Source of the DNA: Kangiella shandongensis
GTDB taxonomy: Bacteria; Pseudomonadota; Gammaproteobacteria; Enterobacterales; Kangiellaceae
Assembly (NCBI RefSeq): GCF_020005365.1
Contig: NZ_JACNML010000006.1
Coordinates: forward strand, 1 to 64,000
DNA: 64,000 bases
Reading direction: 5' to 3'
Part shown: positions 17,003-26,478 of the stretch, in pieces
How positions within the stretch are numbered: position 1 is the stretch's first letter
Layout of the letters: each line of letters opens with the position of its first letter
Program-made: the position numbers and the translations under genes
Notes under the pieces: generated by a model
Database searches by the model: none
What the model was told of the DNA's origin: nothing
Seen by the model: only the letters and a program-made list of their open reading frames with translations

Positions 17003-17029
17003 AAAAAAGCCTCCACAGGAGAGGCTTTT
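17003..17029 (-). terminator. Rho-independent terminator of rubredoxin copy 2
   Basis: Stem AAGCCTC / GAGGCTT with a short loop, followed on the minus strand by six T. It lies between the two rubredoxin genes, so copy 1 probably has its own promoter or is reached by read-through. Confidence 0.75.
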
Positions 17030-17043
17030 CAATTCATACTGCC

Positions 17044-17232
17044 TTATAGACACTTCTTGAATTCGTCGGTCATCAATTCAAAGTCTTCTTTACCGACACC
17101 ACAATCCGGGCAATACCAGTCATCCGGAATATCTTCCCAGCGCGTGCCAGGAGCAATACCGTCTTCTTCCCAGCCTTGCTCTTCGTCATAAATAAAGTCA
17201 CAGACTAAACAACGATACTTTCTATATTCCAC
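17044..17232 (-). CDS. Rubredoxin, copy 2
   Basis: A 62-residue rubredoxin with the same CLVCDF and CPDCGVG iron site as copy 1 and a slightly longer tail (MTDEFKKCL). I chose the GTG at 17232, which has AGAGG five bases upstream and gives a start EYRKYRC matching copy 1. A longer frame to 17301 is unlikely. The extra C-terminal Cys is unusual. Divergent from pyrB. Confidence 0.92.
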   Translation of the reverse strand: MEYRKYRCLVCDFIYDEEQGWEEDGIAPGTRWEDIPDDWYCPDCGVGKEDFELMTDEFKKCL

Positions 17233-17340
17233 AATAACCTCTAATCTTGGTGCTTTCATCAATTTCGCGCCCATTTTAAGCATTTCTGGGCGAATTTCCA
17301 CTTTCTGCGTATCAAATTTGACTACATACTGGATTGTTCG

Positions 17341-17349
17341 TGTTAGAAT
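17341..17349 (+). promoter_or_regulatory. Possible extended -10 promoter of pyrB
   Basis: TGTTAGAAT fits an extended -10 element (TGnTATAAT with one mismatch). A TTGACT at 17318 is 20 bases upstream of the -10 hexamer, longer than usual. Found by eye only. Confidence 0.35.
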
Positions 17350-17390
17350 TGCGTCCCAAGTAGCTTAGCAATAAGAGTTTGGGTAAACGA

Positions 17391-18404
17391 ATGGCATTTC
17401 AAGGGCAGCACATACTTTCCATTGATCAACTGGACCGTGACGCGGTTGAGCACATCATTCAAATCGCTGATAATATGACGCCCTACGCCACTCGCGAAAA
17501 ATGCTGTAACGTCCTCGACGGCGCCATCCTTGCGAACTTATTTTTCGAACCCAGTACTCGCACGCGGATCAGTTTTGGCACCGCCTTTAACCTGCTTGGC
17601 GGCCACGTGCGCGAAACTGTCGGCATGACCACATCATCATTATCCAAAGGGGAGTCGCTGTACGACACCGCCCGGGTTACGGCCAATTATGCCGATGTCA
17701 TCGCCATGCGCCACCCGGAAGTTGGTTCGGTAGCCGACTTCGCTCGCGGTAGTAATGTGCCTGTGATTAATGGCGGCGACGGGGCTAACGAGCACCCCAC
17801 TCAGGCATTACTCGACCTGTATACCATTCACAACGAACTGGAAGCCCTGGGTAAAAAGAAGGACACCATTAAAATTGCCATGATTGGTGATTTAAAGAAT
17901 GGCCGCACGGTGCACTCACTGACGCGCCTGCTATGCCTTTTCCCTAACATCCAGTTTACCTTTATCTCACCACAGGCCCTGGCCATGCCAGATAAAATAT
18001 TGGATACCTGCCATGATGCGGGACTAAACTACAGTATTTCCGAAGACTTCCATTACGGCCTCAAGAACCAGGACGTGATTTACCTGACTCGTGTTCAGGA
18101 AGAGCGCTTCACGACGCAGGAAGAAGCGAATCTATATCGCGGCAAGTACTGCTTAAACCAGAGCCTGTACCAGCAACACTGCGATAAAAACACCATCATC
18201 ATGCACCCCTTACCGCGTGACTCACGTCCTGAAGCAAACGAACTCAGCGACGACATGAATGATAACCCGAACCTGGCTATCTTCCGCCAGACCCATTACG
18301 GCGTCAAAGTCCGTATGGCGTTATTTGCGCTGGTTCTTGGTGTCGAAGATAAACTATCCCACTACGAAAAACCGATGAACTGGTACTCCCCGCGCCATTC
18401 ATGA
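17391..18404 (+). CDS. pyrB: Aspartate carbamoyltransferase catalytic subunit
   Basis: About 337 residues. It joins carbamoyl phosphate and aspartate in the first committed step of pyrimidine synthesis. Motifs are FFEPSTRTRISF (carbamoyl phosphate site, near residue 50), HPTQALLDLYTI (near 135) and HPLPRDSRPEANEL (near 275). The protein is longer than the 311-residue E. coli subunit, and no pyrI follows. The ATG at 17391 is preferred over a TTG four codons upstream. hemL follows after about 45 bases. Confidence 0.93.
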   Translation: MAFQGQHILSIDQLDRDAVEHIIQIADNMTPYATREKCCNVLDGAILANLFFEPSTRTRISFGTAFNLLGGHVRETVGMTTSSLSKGESLYDTARVTANYADVIAMRHPEVGSVADFARGSNVPVINGGDGANEHPTQALLDLYTIHNELEALGKKKDTIKIAMIGDLKNGRTVHSLTRLLCLFPNIQFTFISPQALAMPDKILDTCHDAGLNYSISEDFHYGLKNQDVIYLTRVQEERFTTQEEANLYRGKYCLNQSLYQQHCDKNTIIMHPLPRDSRPEANELSDDMNDNPNLAIFRQTHYGVKVRMALFALVLGVEDKLSHYEKPMNWYSPRHS

Positions 18405-18450
18405 TGGCACTCATCGGTAAACTCTCTCAAATTTAAGAAGTGTGACCAAT

Positions 18451-19728
18451 ATGACCATTTCCGAACAACTCTATACTCGAGCCCAGGAACATATTCCCGG
18501 CGGCGTTAACTCTCCTGTCCGAGCCTTCACCGGTGTCGGTGGTACGCCTGTATTCGTCAAGTCAGCCGATGGCGCCTATTTTACCTCGGCCGATGATAAA
18601 CAATATCTGGACTACGTAGGCTCCTGGGGACCGATGCTACTCGGCCACAACCATCCGGCCGTGCTGGATGCCGTCATTGATGCGGCAAAGCGCGGTTTAA
18701 GTTACGGTGCACCAACCGAAATCGAAGCCGAAATGGCAGAAAAAATCTGTGAGCTTATCCCGTCGCTGGATATGGTGCGTATGGTTAACTCCGGCACCGA
18801 AGCCACCATGAGCGCTATCCGTCTGGCTCGTGGCTTTACTGGCAAAGACAAATTAATCAAATTCGAAGGCTGTTACCACGGTCACGCCGACTGCCTGCTG
18901 GTTAAAGCGGGTTCCGGTGCTTTAACGCTAGGTGAACCGACGTCGCCGGGGGTGCCTGCAGACTTCGCTAAACACACTCTGACCGCTGAGTTTAATAATT
19001 TAGACAGCGTAGAAGCGCTACTCAAAGCCAACAAGGATGACGTGGCCTGTATCATCGTCGAGCCAATTGCCGGTAATATGAACTGCATTCCTCCGGTTGA
19101 AGGCTTCCTGCAAGGACTACGTTCACTGTGCGATCAATACGGTGCAGTACTGATTTTTGATGAAGTCATGACCGGCTTTCGCATGGGTGTTGATGGCGCG
19201 CAGGGCTATTACAAAGTCCAGCCAGATCTCACCACCCTGGGTAAAGTTATCGGTGGCGGTATGCCGGTAGGTGCCTTCGGCGGCAAAAAAGCCATTATGG
19301 ATCACCTGGCTCCAGTCGGTCCTGTTTATCAAGCCGGCACCCTGTCGGGTAACCCGGTCGCCATGGCCGCGGGGTTAGCAACGCTGAATGAACTGTCCAA
19401 ACCCGGCTTTTATGAACCGCTCTTCGCTTATACCGAAGCACTGGTTAAGGGGATGCGCAAGATCGCCAGTCAAAAGGGCATTCCTTTCACCACCAACCAT
19501 GTTGGTTCAATGTTTGGCTTCTTCTTTAACGAGGCTGACACGGTGACCAACTACCAGCAGGTGACCAACGGTGATATGGAACGTTTTAAAAAATTCTATC
19601 ACGCAATGCTTGATGAAAGTATCTACCTATCACCATCGGCATTCGAAGCCGGATTTGTCTCCGCAGCCCACGGTGATCAAGAGCTACAGTTGACGTTGGA
19701 AGCTTTTGAACGAGCTATAACTAGATAA
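18451..19728 (+). CDS. hemL: Glutamate-1-semialdehyde 2,1-aminomutase
   Basis: A 425-residue PLP enzyme that makes 5-aminolevulinate for haem. Motifs are [19 protein letters not shown] at the N-terminus, [10 protein letters not shown] near 140, FDEVMTGFR near 235 and the PLP lysine in [11 protein letters not shown] near 262. The ATG at 18451 matches the family N-terminus; a GTG three codons upstream is possible. hemJ, another haem gene, lies 7 kb upstream in the same orientation. Confidence 0.95.
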   Translation: MTISEQLYTRAQEHIPGGVNSPVRAFTGVGGTPVFVKSADGAYFTSADDKQYLDYVGSWGPMLLGHNHPAVLDAVIDAAKRGLSYGAPTEIEAEMAEKICELIPSLDMVRMVNSGTEATMSAIRLARGFTGKDKLIKFEGCYHGHADCLLVKAGSGALTLGEPTSPGVPADFAKHTLTAEFNNLDSVEALLKANKDDVACIIVEPIAGNMNCIPPVEGFLQGLRSLCDQYGAVLIFDEVMTGFRMGVDGAQGYYKVQPDLTTLGKVIGGGMPVGAFGGKKAIMDHLAPVGPVYQAGTLSGNPVAMAAGLATLNELSKPGFYEPLFAYTEALVKGMRKIASQKGIPFTTNHVGSMFGFFFNEADTVTNYQQVTNGDMERFKKFYHAMLDESIYLSPSAFEAGFVSAAHGDQELQLTLEAFERAITR

Positions 19729-19809
19729 TTTTACAATTTTTTTGATATATTGGGTCTAAGGCAATATAAAATCCTTAGCTTTATAACCAATAAGGAATAG
19801 CCTAACGCA

Positions 19810-21498
19810 ATGAGCCTAGGCCCATTTTTCAAATCGAAGCGTTCCATCTTGTTGTGGATAGCTCTTATTAGTGCTGTCCTCTCAATTGTTTTTTATCAGC
19901 AATACCATTACTTTGACACTCACTACAGTATTCTGCCGCAGGCAGGGAAAGCACCAAGCTATGCGAAAGATACCAGCCAGTTACTGGTAAAGCGACAACA
20001 CCCAAACGGATTTTTTGTTAATAACCCCGATCTCTTTACCGAACCCTCGGTGTTGAATCTGGAAAGTCTGCGCCTGTCCCGTTACGCCGTTGAGACGCTG
20101 GATCAGCTAGGGACTTTAAACCATATAAATAAAAAAGCACTAACTCAGTTCGTATTAAGAAACTATAAGGCACCCAGTAATGCCATAGGTAACCTGAAAG
20201 GATTTTCTGCGCTTCCAAACAGTTCTGTTAATATTCGCGCCACCATGGACTCAGTGATTATCCTCAAGCATTTGAACGCGCTTGAACAGGTCGACAGCAA
20301 TGCCATTGCACAACTCATATTAGCCTATCAAAATGACGACGGTGGCTTCTGGGATCCCGGCTATCCCGAGTTTGAGCAACAATCCACCGTACAGGCGACT
20401 TCTTTTGCTATACGGACATTACTCCACCTCAATAAAGTAGACCTGCTCAGTACGATGCAACAACAGAGTATCAATCAATTTATTCAACGCTCCTGGTCGA
20501 GTGACATTAGAGCTTTCGCACCGTTTCCTGAGCATCCAGCAGTTAGCAGTTATGACAGCTTTCGTGCATGGATCAGCGTTTATTATTTGCCTATAAACCA
20601 GGGAGACCCACAAAAAATCAACAATATTCTTCACTTGCCAGAACTGCTGACAACGCTCAATACCACCTTTTTAACCACCGAGCAGATTTACAGTGAAGAA
20701 GGGGAATCACAACGTAACTCATTAAAAGCGTCATACCTTATCGTCTGGATGTTAAGCGAGCTTGACCAGTTGGAGCAGACCCCAGCCTGGAACATTATCC
20801 GTTTCATCAAAGACTATCGTGACTCCCATGGCGGCTTCTCCGGTGACATCTACTCGGTTTACTCGGTGGTCAAGACTTTGAAATACCTGTCACCCACGCG
20901 AATGTCAAATCAGTTACTGATATATCAGGTGTTAACTTACACGACACTTGGATTAATGGTGTTGAGCCTCCTTGCTTTATTTATCATTCGAGGTGAAGTT
21001 CAGCGTAGAAGACGTAGTGCCCTGGTGCACAAAGCACAAACGGATCGCCTGACCGGCCTGCATAACAGGGAGTTTTTAGAGAAGCGCTATGTCAGTTATC
21101 AGACCAATAACTCGCACATCGCACTTTTATTACTGGACGTCGATTACTTTAAAAATATCAATGACAACTATGGCCACCTGACTGGCGATGAAGTACTGAT
21201 CGAGCTTTCTCATTTACTCAAAGACAATATCCGAAAGACCGACACTTTAGCGCGTTGGGGGGGCGAAGAATTTGCCATACTTTGTCCGGCAACAGAGCCC
21301 GGTCAGGCCAAAACTTTTTCAGAAAAAATGCGTAACCTTGTCGCCAATCATCAGTTCAGCAAAGTAAACTCCATCACTTGCAGTATCGGCGTTTCCTGTT
21401 CACATCAAAATGAGTCATTAAAAAATTTATTTGCTCGTGCCGATAAAGCCCTGTATGACTCAAAACATAATGGCCGCAACCGTGTAACCTACGTTTAA
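19810..21498 (+). CDS. Membrane diguanylate cyclase with prenyltransferase-like alpha/alpha toroid sensor
   Basis: A 562-residue protein. One membrane helix (about 13-30) is followed by a large extracytoplasmic helical domain (about 45-365). This domain carries repeats of the kind in protein prenyltransferase beta subunits and squalene cyclases: QNDDGGFWDPG with STVQATSFAIRTLLHL, and YRDSHGGFSGD with YSVVKTLKYL. A second helix (about 372-397) leads to a GGDEF domain with DVDYFKNINDNYGH, an inhibitory RxxD (475-478) and active GGEEF (484-488). It should make cyclic di-GMP in response to an extracellular ligand. The ligand is unknown. The toroid assignment rests on pattern recognition. Confidence 0.8.
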   Translation: MSLGPFFKSKRSILLWIALISAVLSIVFYQQYHYFDTHYSILPQAGKAPSYAKDTSQLLVKRQHPNGFFVNNPDLFTEPSVLNLESLRLSRYAVETLDQLGTLNHINKKALTQFVLRNYKAPSNAIGNLKGFSALPNSSVNIRATMDSVIILKHLNALEQVDSNAIAQLILAYQNDDGGFWDPGYPEFEQQSTVQATSFAIRTLLHLNKVDLLSTMQQQSINQFIQRSWSSDIRAFAPFPEHPAVSSYDSFRAWISVYYLPINQGDPQKINNILHLPELLTTLNTTFLTTEQIYSEEGESQRNSLKASYLIVWMLSELDQLEQTPAWNIIRFIKDYRDSHGGFSGDIYSVYSVVKTLKYLSPTRMSNQLLIYQVLTYTTLGLMVLSLLALFIIRGEVQRRRRSALVHKAQTDRLTGLHNREFLEKRYVSYQTNNSHIALLLLDVDYFKNINDNYGHLTGDEVLIELSHLLKDNIRKTDTLARWGGEEFAILCPATEPGQAKTFSEKMRNLVANHQFSKVNSITCSIGVSCSHQNESLKNLFARADKALYDSKHNGRNRVTYV

Positions 21499-21570
21499 GC
21501 CCTTAGGCCATTCCCGTTACCGCTTAAATATGCTTAAATATTCGTTTTAAGCAACGAGATAGACAACCTT

Positions 21571-22362
21571 ATGAATTTATCGCTTATTGGAAAAACAGCA
21601 CTTGTCTGTGGCTCAAGCCAGGGCATGGGAAAAGCCATCGCAAAACAATTATCGGAGCAGGGAGCCAATGTTGTGCTGCTCGCTCGCAATAAAGAAAAGC
21701 TGGAAGCGGTACAAAAAGAGCTGGATCATTCACAGGGGCAAGACCACCATCTCTTGGTTGCTGATTTCTCTAAACCGGAAGAAGTCCATAAGGCCGTTGA
21801 TGATTACTTGCAAGCGCCTGATGCATCAATACATATACTGGTTAACAATACCGGTGGCCCACCACCTGGCCCGGCTAACAGTGCAGAAACTGAAGATTTC
21901 TTAGCCGCTTTCCAGCAACACTTAGTGTGTAATCACGAGTTAATGAAGTTGGCGCTGCCCGGCATGAAGAAAGATGGTTTTGGTCGTATTATCAACGTCA
22001 TTTCAACCTCAGTTAAACAGCCGCTACACGGCCTCGGCGTTTCCAACACAGTCCGTGGCGCGGTCGCTAACTGGGCTAAAACCCTGGCTAACGAACTGGG
22101 TGAGTTTAATATTACGGTCAATAATGTACTACCCGGCGCAACCAATACGGTGCGATTAGAAGCCATCATTCAGAACAAGGCTAAAAAGAAAGGTGTTTCC
22201 ATTGAAGAAATGGAACAGGAAGAAAAGTCGATTATTCCGATGAAACGCTTTGGTACCCCACAGGAGTTCGCGGATGCCGTTGGTTTTTTAGCGTCTCCCG
22301 CTGCCAGCTATATCACCGGCGTGAATCTACCGGTAGACGGCGGACGTACTGGCTGTCTATAG
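21571..22362 (+). CDS. Short-chain dehydrogenase-like protein with a degenerate active site
   Basis: A 263-residue SDR-fold protein. The nucleotide motif is GSSQGMG (near residue 14) and NNTGG is present near 92. The catalytic YxxxK is absent; the aligned place reads SNTVRGAVANWAK (about 157-169), as in the subgroup of atypical ketoacyl-reductase-like SDRs whose activity is uncertain. It is followed 18 bases later by an aldehyde dehydrogenase of the aminomuconate type, so a role in kynurenine-pathway degradation is likely but not shown. Confidence 0.75.
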   Translation: MNLSLIGKTALVCGSSQGMGKAIAKQLSEQGANVVLLARNKEKLEAVQKELDHSQGQDHHLLVADFSKPEEVHKAVDDYLQAPDASIHILVNNTGGPPPGPANSAETEDFLAAFQQHLVCNHELMKLALPGMKKDGFGRIINVISTSVKQPLHGLGVSNTVRGAVANWAKTLANELGEFNITVNNVLPGATNTVRLEAIIQNKAKKKGVSIEEMEQEEKSIIPMKRFGTPQEFADAVGFLASPAASYITGVNLPVDGGRTGCL

Positions 22363-22380
22363 TCTGGCAAGGAATAATCC

Positions 22381-23826
22381 ATGCAGTTAATCAAAAACTA
22401 TATTGCCGGTGAACTGAAAGAGCCGCTGAAAAAGCAGTATCTTGATAATATCGAACCTGCTACCGGGCAAGTATATAGCCAGATCCCGAACTCGACGAGT
22501 GAGGATCTGGAAATGGCTGTTGAAGCCGCGCAGAAAGTGCAGCCTGCCTGGGCAGCACTTTCCTTAGAGAAGCGTGCCGAAATACTCATGAAGGTAGCCG
22601 ATGCGATTGACGACCATTCCAATCAGCTGGCAAAAGCTGAAGCTATCGATAATGGCAAGCCCTTCAGTTTAGCCAAAACAGTCGATATCTATCGTGCTTC
22701 AGCCAATATCCGCTTCTTTGCTCAGGCAATCACCCAGTTCTCCAGCGAAAGTCACGCCATGAGTGACGAAGCCATAAACTACACCTTACGCGATCCTATC
22801 GGTGTGGTTGGTTGTATTTCACCCTGGAACCTTCCGCTGTATTTATTTACCTGGAAGATAGCCCCAGCACTGGCATCGGGTAATGCTGTGATTGCGAAGC
22901 CCTCTGAAGTCACCCCCATGACCGCTTTCCTCTTTTCAAAAATCTGTATCGAAGCGGGACTACCAGCAGGGGTATTGAATATTTTGCATGGTGATGGGCC
23001 ATCAATTGGCGATCCGCTCACAACCCACCCCAAAATTAAAGCCATAAGCTTTACCGGCGGCACATCAACAGGCGCTCATATCAGCAAAGTCACCGCCGGA
23101 ATGTTTAAAAAATTATCGCTGGAACTTGGCGGCAAAAACCCTACTCTGGTATTCGCCGACTGCGACTTCGAGAATACAGTTAATAGCGTGGTACGCTCTG
23201 CCTTTGCAAATCAGGGACAAATCTGCCTCTGTGGCTCTCGTATTTACATCGAACGCCCAATTTATGAAAAGTTTAAGCAGGCCTTTGTACAGAAGGTTCA
23301 GGCATTAAACATTGGCGATCCGCTAGACGAAGATACAGAGCATGGTGCTCTGGTTTCCAAACCACACATGGAAAAGGTTTTATCCTATATCGCACTGGCT
23401 AAGAAGGAAGGCGGCACCGTATTAACTGGCGGTAAACAAATTTCGCTAGAAGGTCGCTGTGAAAACGGCTACTTTGTTGAGCCTACTGTAATCGAAGGTC
23501 TGGATAACGACTGCCGCACCAATCAGGAAGAAATTTTTGGTCCAGTGTGTACTATTATGCCTTTTGACTCGGATAAAGAAGCCGTCGAGCTTGCTAACGG
23601 CACTCAGTATGGCTTAGCTTCCAGTGTCTGGACTAACGACTTAAAACGAGCACACCGAGTGGCAAAACAAATCGAGGCTGGGATTGTCTGGATCAACTGC
23701 TGGTTGTTGCGTGATTTAAGAACACCTTTTGGTGGCGTCAAAAACTCCGGAGTTGGTCGTGAAGGAGGCCTGGAAGCTTTGCGTTTCTTCACCGAAGCAA
23801 AAAATGTTTGTATTAAATATAATTAA
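22381..23826 (+). CDS. Aldehyde dehydrogenase, 2-aminomuconate/2-hydroxymuconate semialdehyde type
   Basis: A 481-residue NAD-dependent aldehyde dehydrogenase. Visible motifs are SPWNLPLYLFTWKIAPAL (near 140), FTGGTSTGAHI (near 222), the general base in LELGGKNP (near 245) and the catalytic Cys in GQICLCGSRIYI (near 280). The cysteine neighbourhood and overall similarity point to the ALDH8/AmnC group that oxidises 2-aminomuconate 6-semialdehyde. This fits the 3-hydroxyanthranilate genes starting 5 kb downstream. The start has AAGGA seven bases upstream. It forms an operon with the SDR gene. Confidence 0.85.
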   Translation: MQLIKNYIAGELKEPLKKQYLDNIEPATGQVYSQIPNSTSEDLEMAVEAAQKVQPAWAALSLEKRAEILMKVADAIDDHSNQLAKAEAIDNGKPFSLAKTVDIYRASANIRFFAQAITQFSSESHAMSDEAINYTLRDPIGVVGCISPWNLPLYLFTWKIAPALASGNAVIAKPSEVTPMTAFLFSKICIEAGLPAGVLNILHGDGPSIGDPLTTHPKIKAISFTGGTSTGAHISKVTAGMFKKLSLELGGKNPTLVFADCDFENTVNSVVRSAFANQGQICLCGSRIYIERPIYEKFKQAFVQKVQALNIGDPLDEDTEHGALVSKPHMEKVLSYIALAKKEGGTVLTGGKQISLEGRCENGYFVEPTVIEGLDNDCRTNQEEIFGPVCTIMPFDSDKEAVELANGTQYGLASSVWTNDLKRAHRVAKQIEAGIVWINCWLLRDLRTPFGGVKNSGVGREGGLEALRFFTEAKNVCIKYN

Positions 23827-23847
23827 CAAAAGACAGGGCCATCTCCA

Positions 23848-23879
23848 TAAACAAGCCTCGCTTAGGCGAGGCTTGTTTG
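23848..23879. terminator. Bidirectional terminator hairpin
   Basis: A strong stem, ACAAGCCTCGC / GCGAGGCTTGT, with a tiny loop between the convergent aldehyde dehydrogenase and DUF885 genes. Short T runs follow on both strands. Confidence 0.75.
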
Positions 23880-23890
23880 TCTTTAACAGT

Positions 23891-25816
23891 TTATTTTTTA
23901 TTCTCTATCCAGTTTGCAATTTTCTCATTCAAGACAGACATTGGCACAGCCCCACCTAGAAGGACCAGATCATGAAACTCTTTAATATTGAATTTCTCTC
24001 CCAGTGCTTCTTTTGCTTTCGCACGCTGTTTAACAATATTCAGCATACCGAGTTTATAGCCCAGAGCCTGACCCGGCCAAGCCATGTATCGCTCAATTTC
24101 TGAGACTACATCAGAATGAGCCGTTCCCGTGGTACTTTCCATATAATCGATCGCTTCCTCACGAGTCCATTTTTTATGATGAAGACCGGTATCCACCACC
24201 AGACGAACCGCACGAAATAGTTCCGCTTTCAAACGCCCCAGATCTCCATACGGGTCATCCTCATACATGCCCATCTCCCAGGCTACTAGCTCGGAATATA
24301 GTGCCCAGCCTTCAACATAAGCGTTATAAGGTGCGATACGGCGCAACATTGGCAAGCTTTCCTGCGCCATGTTTAAGGCAATCTGCCAATGATGTCCAGG
24401 GTTGGCTTCGTGATAGGTTAAGGTTTTTAGATCAAATTTAGCATTCGCTTTCATGTCACGTAAATTGATCCAGTAGATGCCAGGCTCAGAGCCATCCAAC
24501 GGTGGTGGTGTATATTGTCCTCCAGGCGCACCGTCCTGACGCTCAATCGGAATCCGCCGAATTTCCACCTCATAAGGAGGTATCGTAGCAAACTGTGTCG
24601 GCATCACTTTATTGATGTCATCAAGCATGCCATTTAAGTCATTGAGTAACTTCTGGCGGCCTTCATCAGAATCTTCATAGATGAAACGGTCTTCTTCATT
24701 TAACGCCGCCATTCGCTCGCCCACGGAGCCCTTTTCATAACCTTCAGACTTTAAAATGGCATCCATTTCGTCCGTGATTCTTGCTACCTCATCAAGTCCT
24801 ATCTGATGCACTTCTTCCGGAGTCAGATCGGTATCACCTAATTGACGTACAGCATCACGATAAAACTCTGCACCATTTGGTTGAACCCATATTCCTGACT
24901 CTTCTGGTGCTTTATCCAGCAAACCTTCCATTGTTTTGGCGAGCGTTTTATAGGCAGGATAAACCGTCGTTTTGGTCAGGCTAACGGCGTCTGAGACCAT
25001 GGCTTGTTTTTGCTTGGCTGGTAACTCCAACGTCTCAAGTTTATCTCTTAGATTGTTCACTAAGGCATGCTGCTCTGGCTCAGCTTTAACAAAGCCATAT
25101 AAGAAATTCAGAGCACCTTTGATAATAATTTTAGGAGGGATCCAACCCTGCTTTGCATCCGCTTTAACCTTCTCGTCCACGCTGTTAATCAAGTCACCAA
25201 ACTGTTCGAGTCGGGCAAGATAGTCTTGAGCATTTTGTGCCGTTTTTATCGGGTGATTATTTTGCAACAAATTTGGCACATCAATCGCTGGCCCATTAAT
25301 CTGACTAACGATAAAGGGAGTATGGCCCATCCAAAGATCGATATAGCCAATGTCAAAGTTAGGCTCCCCTGAATAATAACGCGTCAGATTAGCAACCACC
25401 TTACGGTTTTCTTCACCCTGCACACTATCCGCTTTAAGCCCCTGCAGTGTTTTTGAGTAAGTTCTAAGCTCTTCTCTCAGCGCAGCTTCGCTCTCAGGGG
25501 AAAATTCGGGAAGCCTATCCTGATAATATCCTCCTGCCATGTCTTCGCTGACACCATACATGGACGCATTCATTGGTCGTGCTTTAAACAAGGCAGTTGT
25601 AGCCTGTTCGAATACCGCTTCAGGTTTTATCGCAGCCGTTTTATCCGCCTGCTTCTCAGGCTGGCTAACAGCCTCGTCTTGCGATGTTTCTTGAGTCTGT
25701 TGTTCTTGTGTTTGCTCTTCCTGCTCGCAACCTGTGGTTAATAATGCGGTAGCAACCAGCAAGCTTGTAAGGGTTGCAGGAACCCCTTGAATGCGTTTAG
25801 ACATAGACATTGACAC
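23891..25816 (-). CDS. DUF885 family lipoprotein, predicted metallopeptidase
   Basis: A 641-residue exported lipoprotein: signal peptide with lipobox LLTTGC (Cys near residue 29), a Gln/Glu-rich linker, then a DUF885 domain. The domain's zinc-type motif YHEANPGHHW (near residue 475) and the region VEGWALYSELVAWEMG (near 510) are present. DUF885 proteins resemble M32-like and other gluzincin peptidases. Three in-frame ATGs start the frame (25816, 25810, 25804). It lies among tryptophan catabolism genes and other proteases, consistent with peptide use as carbon source. Confidence 0.88.
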   Translation of the reverse strand: MSMSMSKRIQGVPATLTSLLVATALLTTGCEQEEQTQEQQTQETSQDEAVSQPEKQADKTAAIKPEAVFEQATTALFKARPMNASMYGVSEDMAGGYYQDRLPEFSPESEAALREELRTYSKTLQGLKADSVQGEENRKVVANLTRYYSGEPNFDIGYIDLWMGHTPFIVSQINGPAIDVPNLLQNNHPIKTAQNAQDYLARLEQFGDLINSVDEKVKADAKQGWIPPKIIIKGALNFLYGFVKAEPEQHALVNNLRDKLETLELPAKQKQAMVSDAVSLTKTTVYPAYKTLAKTMEGLLDKAPEESGIWVQPNGAEFYRDAVRQLGDTDLTPEEVHQIGLDEVARITDEMDAILKSEGYEKGSVGERMAALNEEDRFIYEDSDEGRQKLLNDLNGMLDDINKVMPTQFATIPPYEVEIRRIPIERQDGAPGGQYTPPPLDGSEPGIYWINLRDMKANAKFDLKTLTYHEANPGHHWQIALNMAQESLPMLRRIAPYNAYVEGWALYSELVAWEMGMYEDDPYGDLGRLKAELFRAVRLVVDTGLHHKKWTREEAIDYMESTTGTAHSDVVSEIERYMAWPGQALGYKLGMLNIVKQRAKAKEALGEKFNIKEFHDLVLLGGAVPMSVLNEKIANWIENKK

Positions 25817-25953
25817 CTAGTTAGTAAATATTCAGTCTACCGATTATTAACAATTCAAACGCAAATGTCACATCCAGAAAAGCCAAGTGACTAGCGCAGT
25901 GGCTTTTTTTGCCTATAATGCAGCTATGATCTTCAATTTTGAGAATTCGAACT

Positions 25954-26439
25954 ATGCCATCTTTTGATATTGTGTCCGAAGTGGACAAACATGAAATTAC
26001 CAATACGGTAGATAATGCGAACCGCGAATTAAGTACACGCTTTGATTTTCGTGGTGTCGAAGCCAGCTTTGAACAGTCAGGCGATACCGTCAAAGTAACG
26101 GCCGAAGCAGACTTCCAAGTCGATCAAATGATTGATATTTTCTACCGTTGCTGCACTAAACGTAGTATTGACGTTAATGCCTTAGACATCACCGACGAAG
26201 CTACACATTCCGGTAAAACCTTTTATAAAACGATAACGTTTAAACAGGGGATTGATAAAGAAACGGCCAAAAAGCTGGTTAAGTTGATTAAGGAAACCAA
26301 GCTGAAAGTACAAGCTTCCATTCAGGGTGAACAGGTTCGTGTCACTGGTAAGAAACGCGATGATCTGCAAACCGCTATGGGAACTGTACGTCAGGCAGAG
26401 TTAGGCCAGCCATTTCAGTTTAATAACTTTCGAGATTAA
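25954..26439 (+). CDS. yajQ: YajQ family nucleotide-binding protein
   Basis: A 161-residue UPF0234 protein. It starts [20 protein letters not shown] and contains [14 protein letters not shown], both family hallmarks. Members bind cyclic di-GMP or other nucleotides in some bacteria, where they affect gene expression. I chose the ATG at 25954 as the family start. It is divergent from the DUF885 gene. A TATAAT at 25914-25919 may be its -10 box, with no clear -35. Confidence 0.92.
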   Translation: MPSFDIVSEVDKHEITNTVDNANRELSTRFDFRGVEASFEQSGDTVKVTAEADFQVDQMIDIFYRCCTKRSIDVNALDITDEATHSGKTFYKTITFKQGIDKETAKKLVKLIKETKLKVQASIQGEQVRVTGKKRDDLQTAMGTVRQAELGQPFQFNNFRD

Positions 26440-26463
26440 AAAAAGCCCTGCACAGCAGGGCTT
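26437..26463 (-). terminator. Terminator of the metzincin operon
   Basis: Stem AAGCCCTGC / GCAGGGCTT, followed on the minus strand by a run of seven T. It lies 16 bases beyond the protease stop codon and overlaps the end of yajQ, for which it may also work. Confidence 0.75.
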
Positions 26464-26478
26464 AACTTTTATTGGCTA

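Noticed and set aside
17233-17301. Longer rubredoxin start at 17301
   Set aside because: The extension has no similarity to rubredoxins, and the GTG at 17232 has a good AGAGG site and matches copy 1.
25877-25913. Terminator-like AAAAGCCA/TGGCTTTT before yajQ
   Set aside because: The stem is weak with a 14-base loop and no plus-strand gene ends before it.
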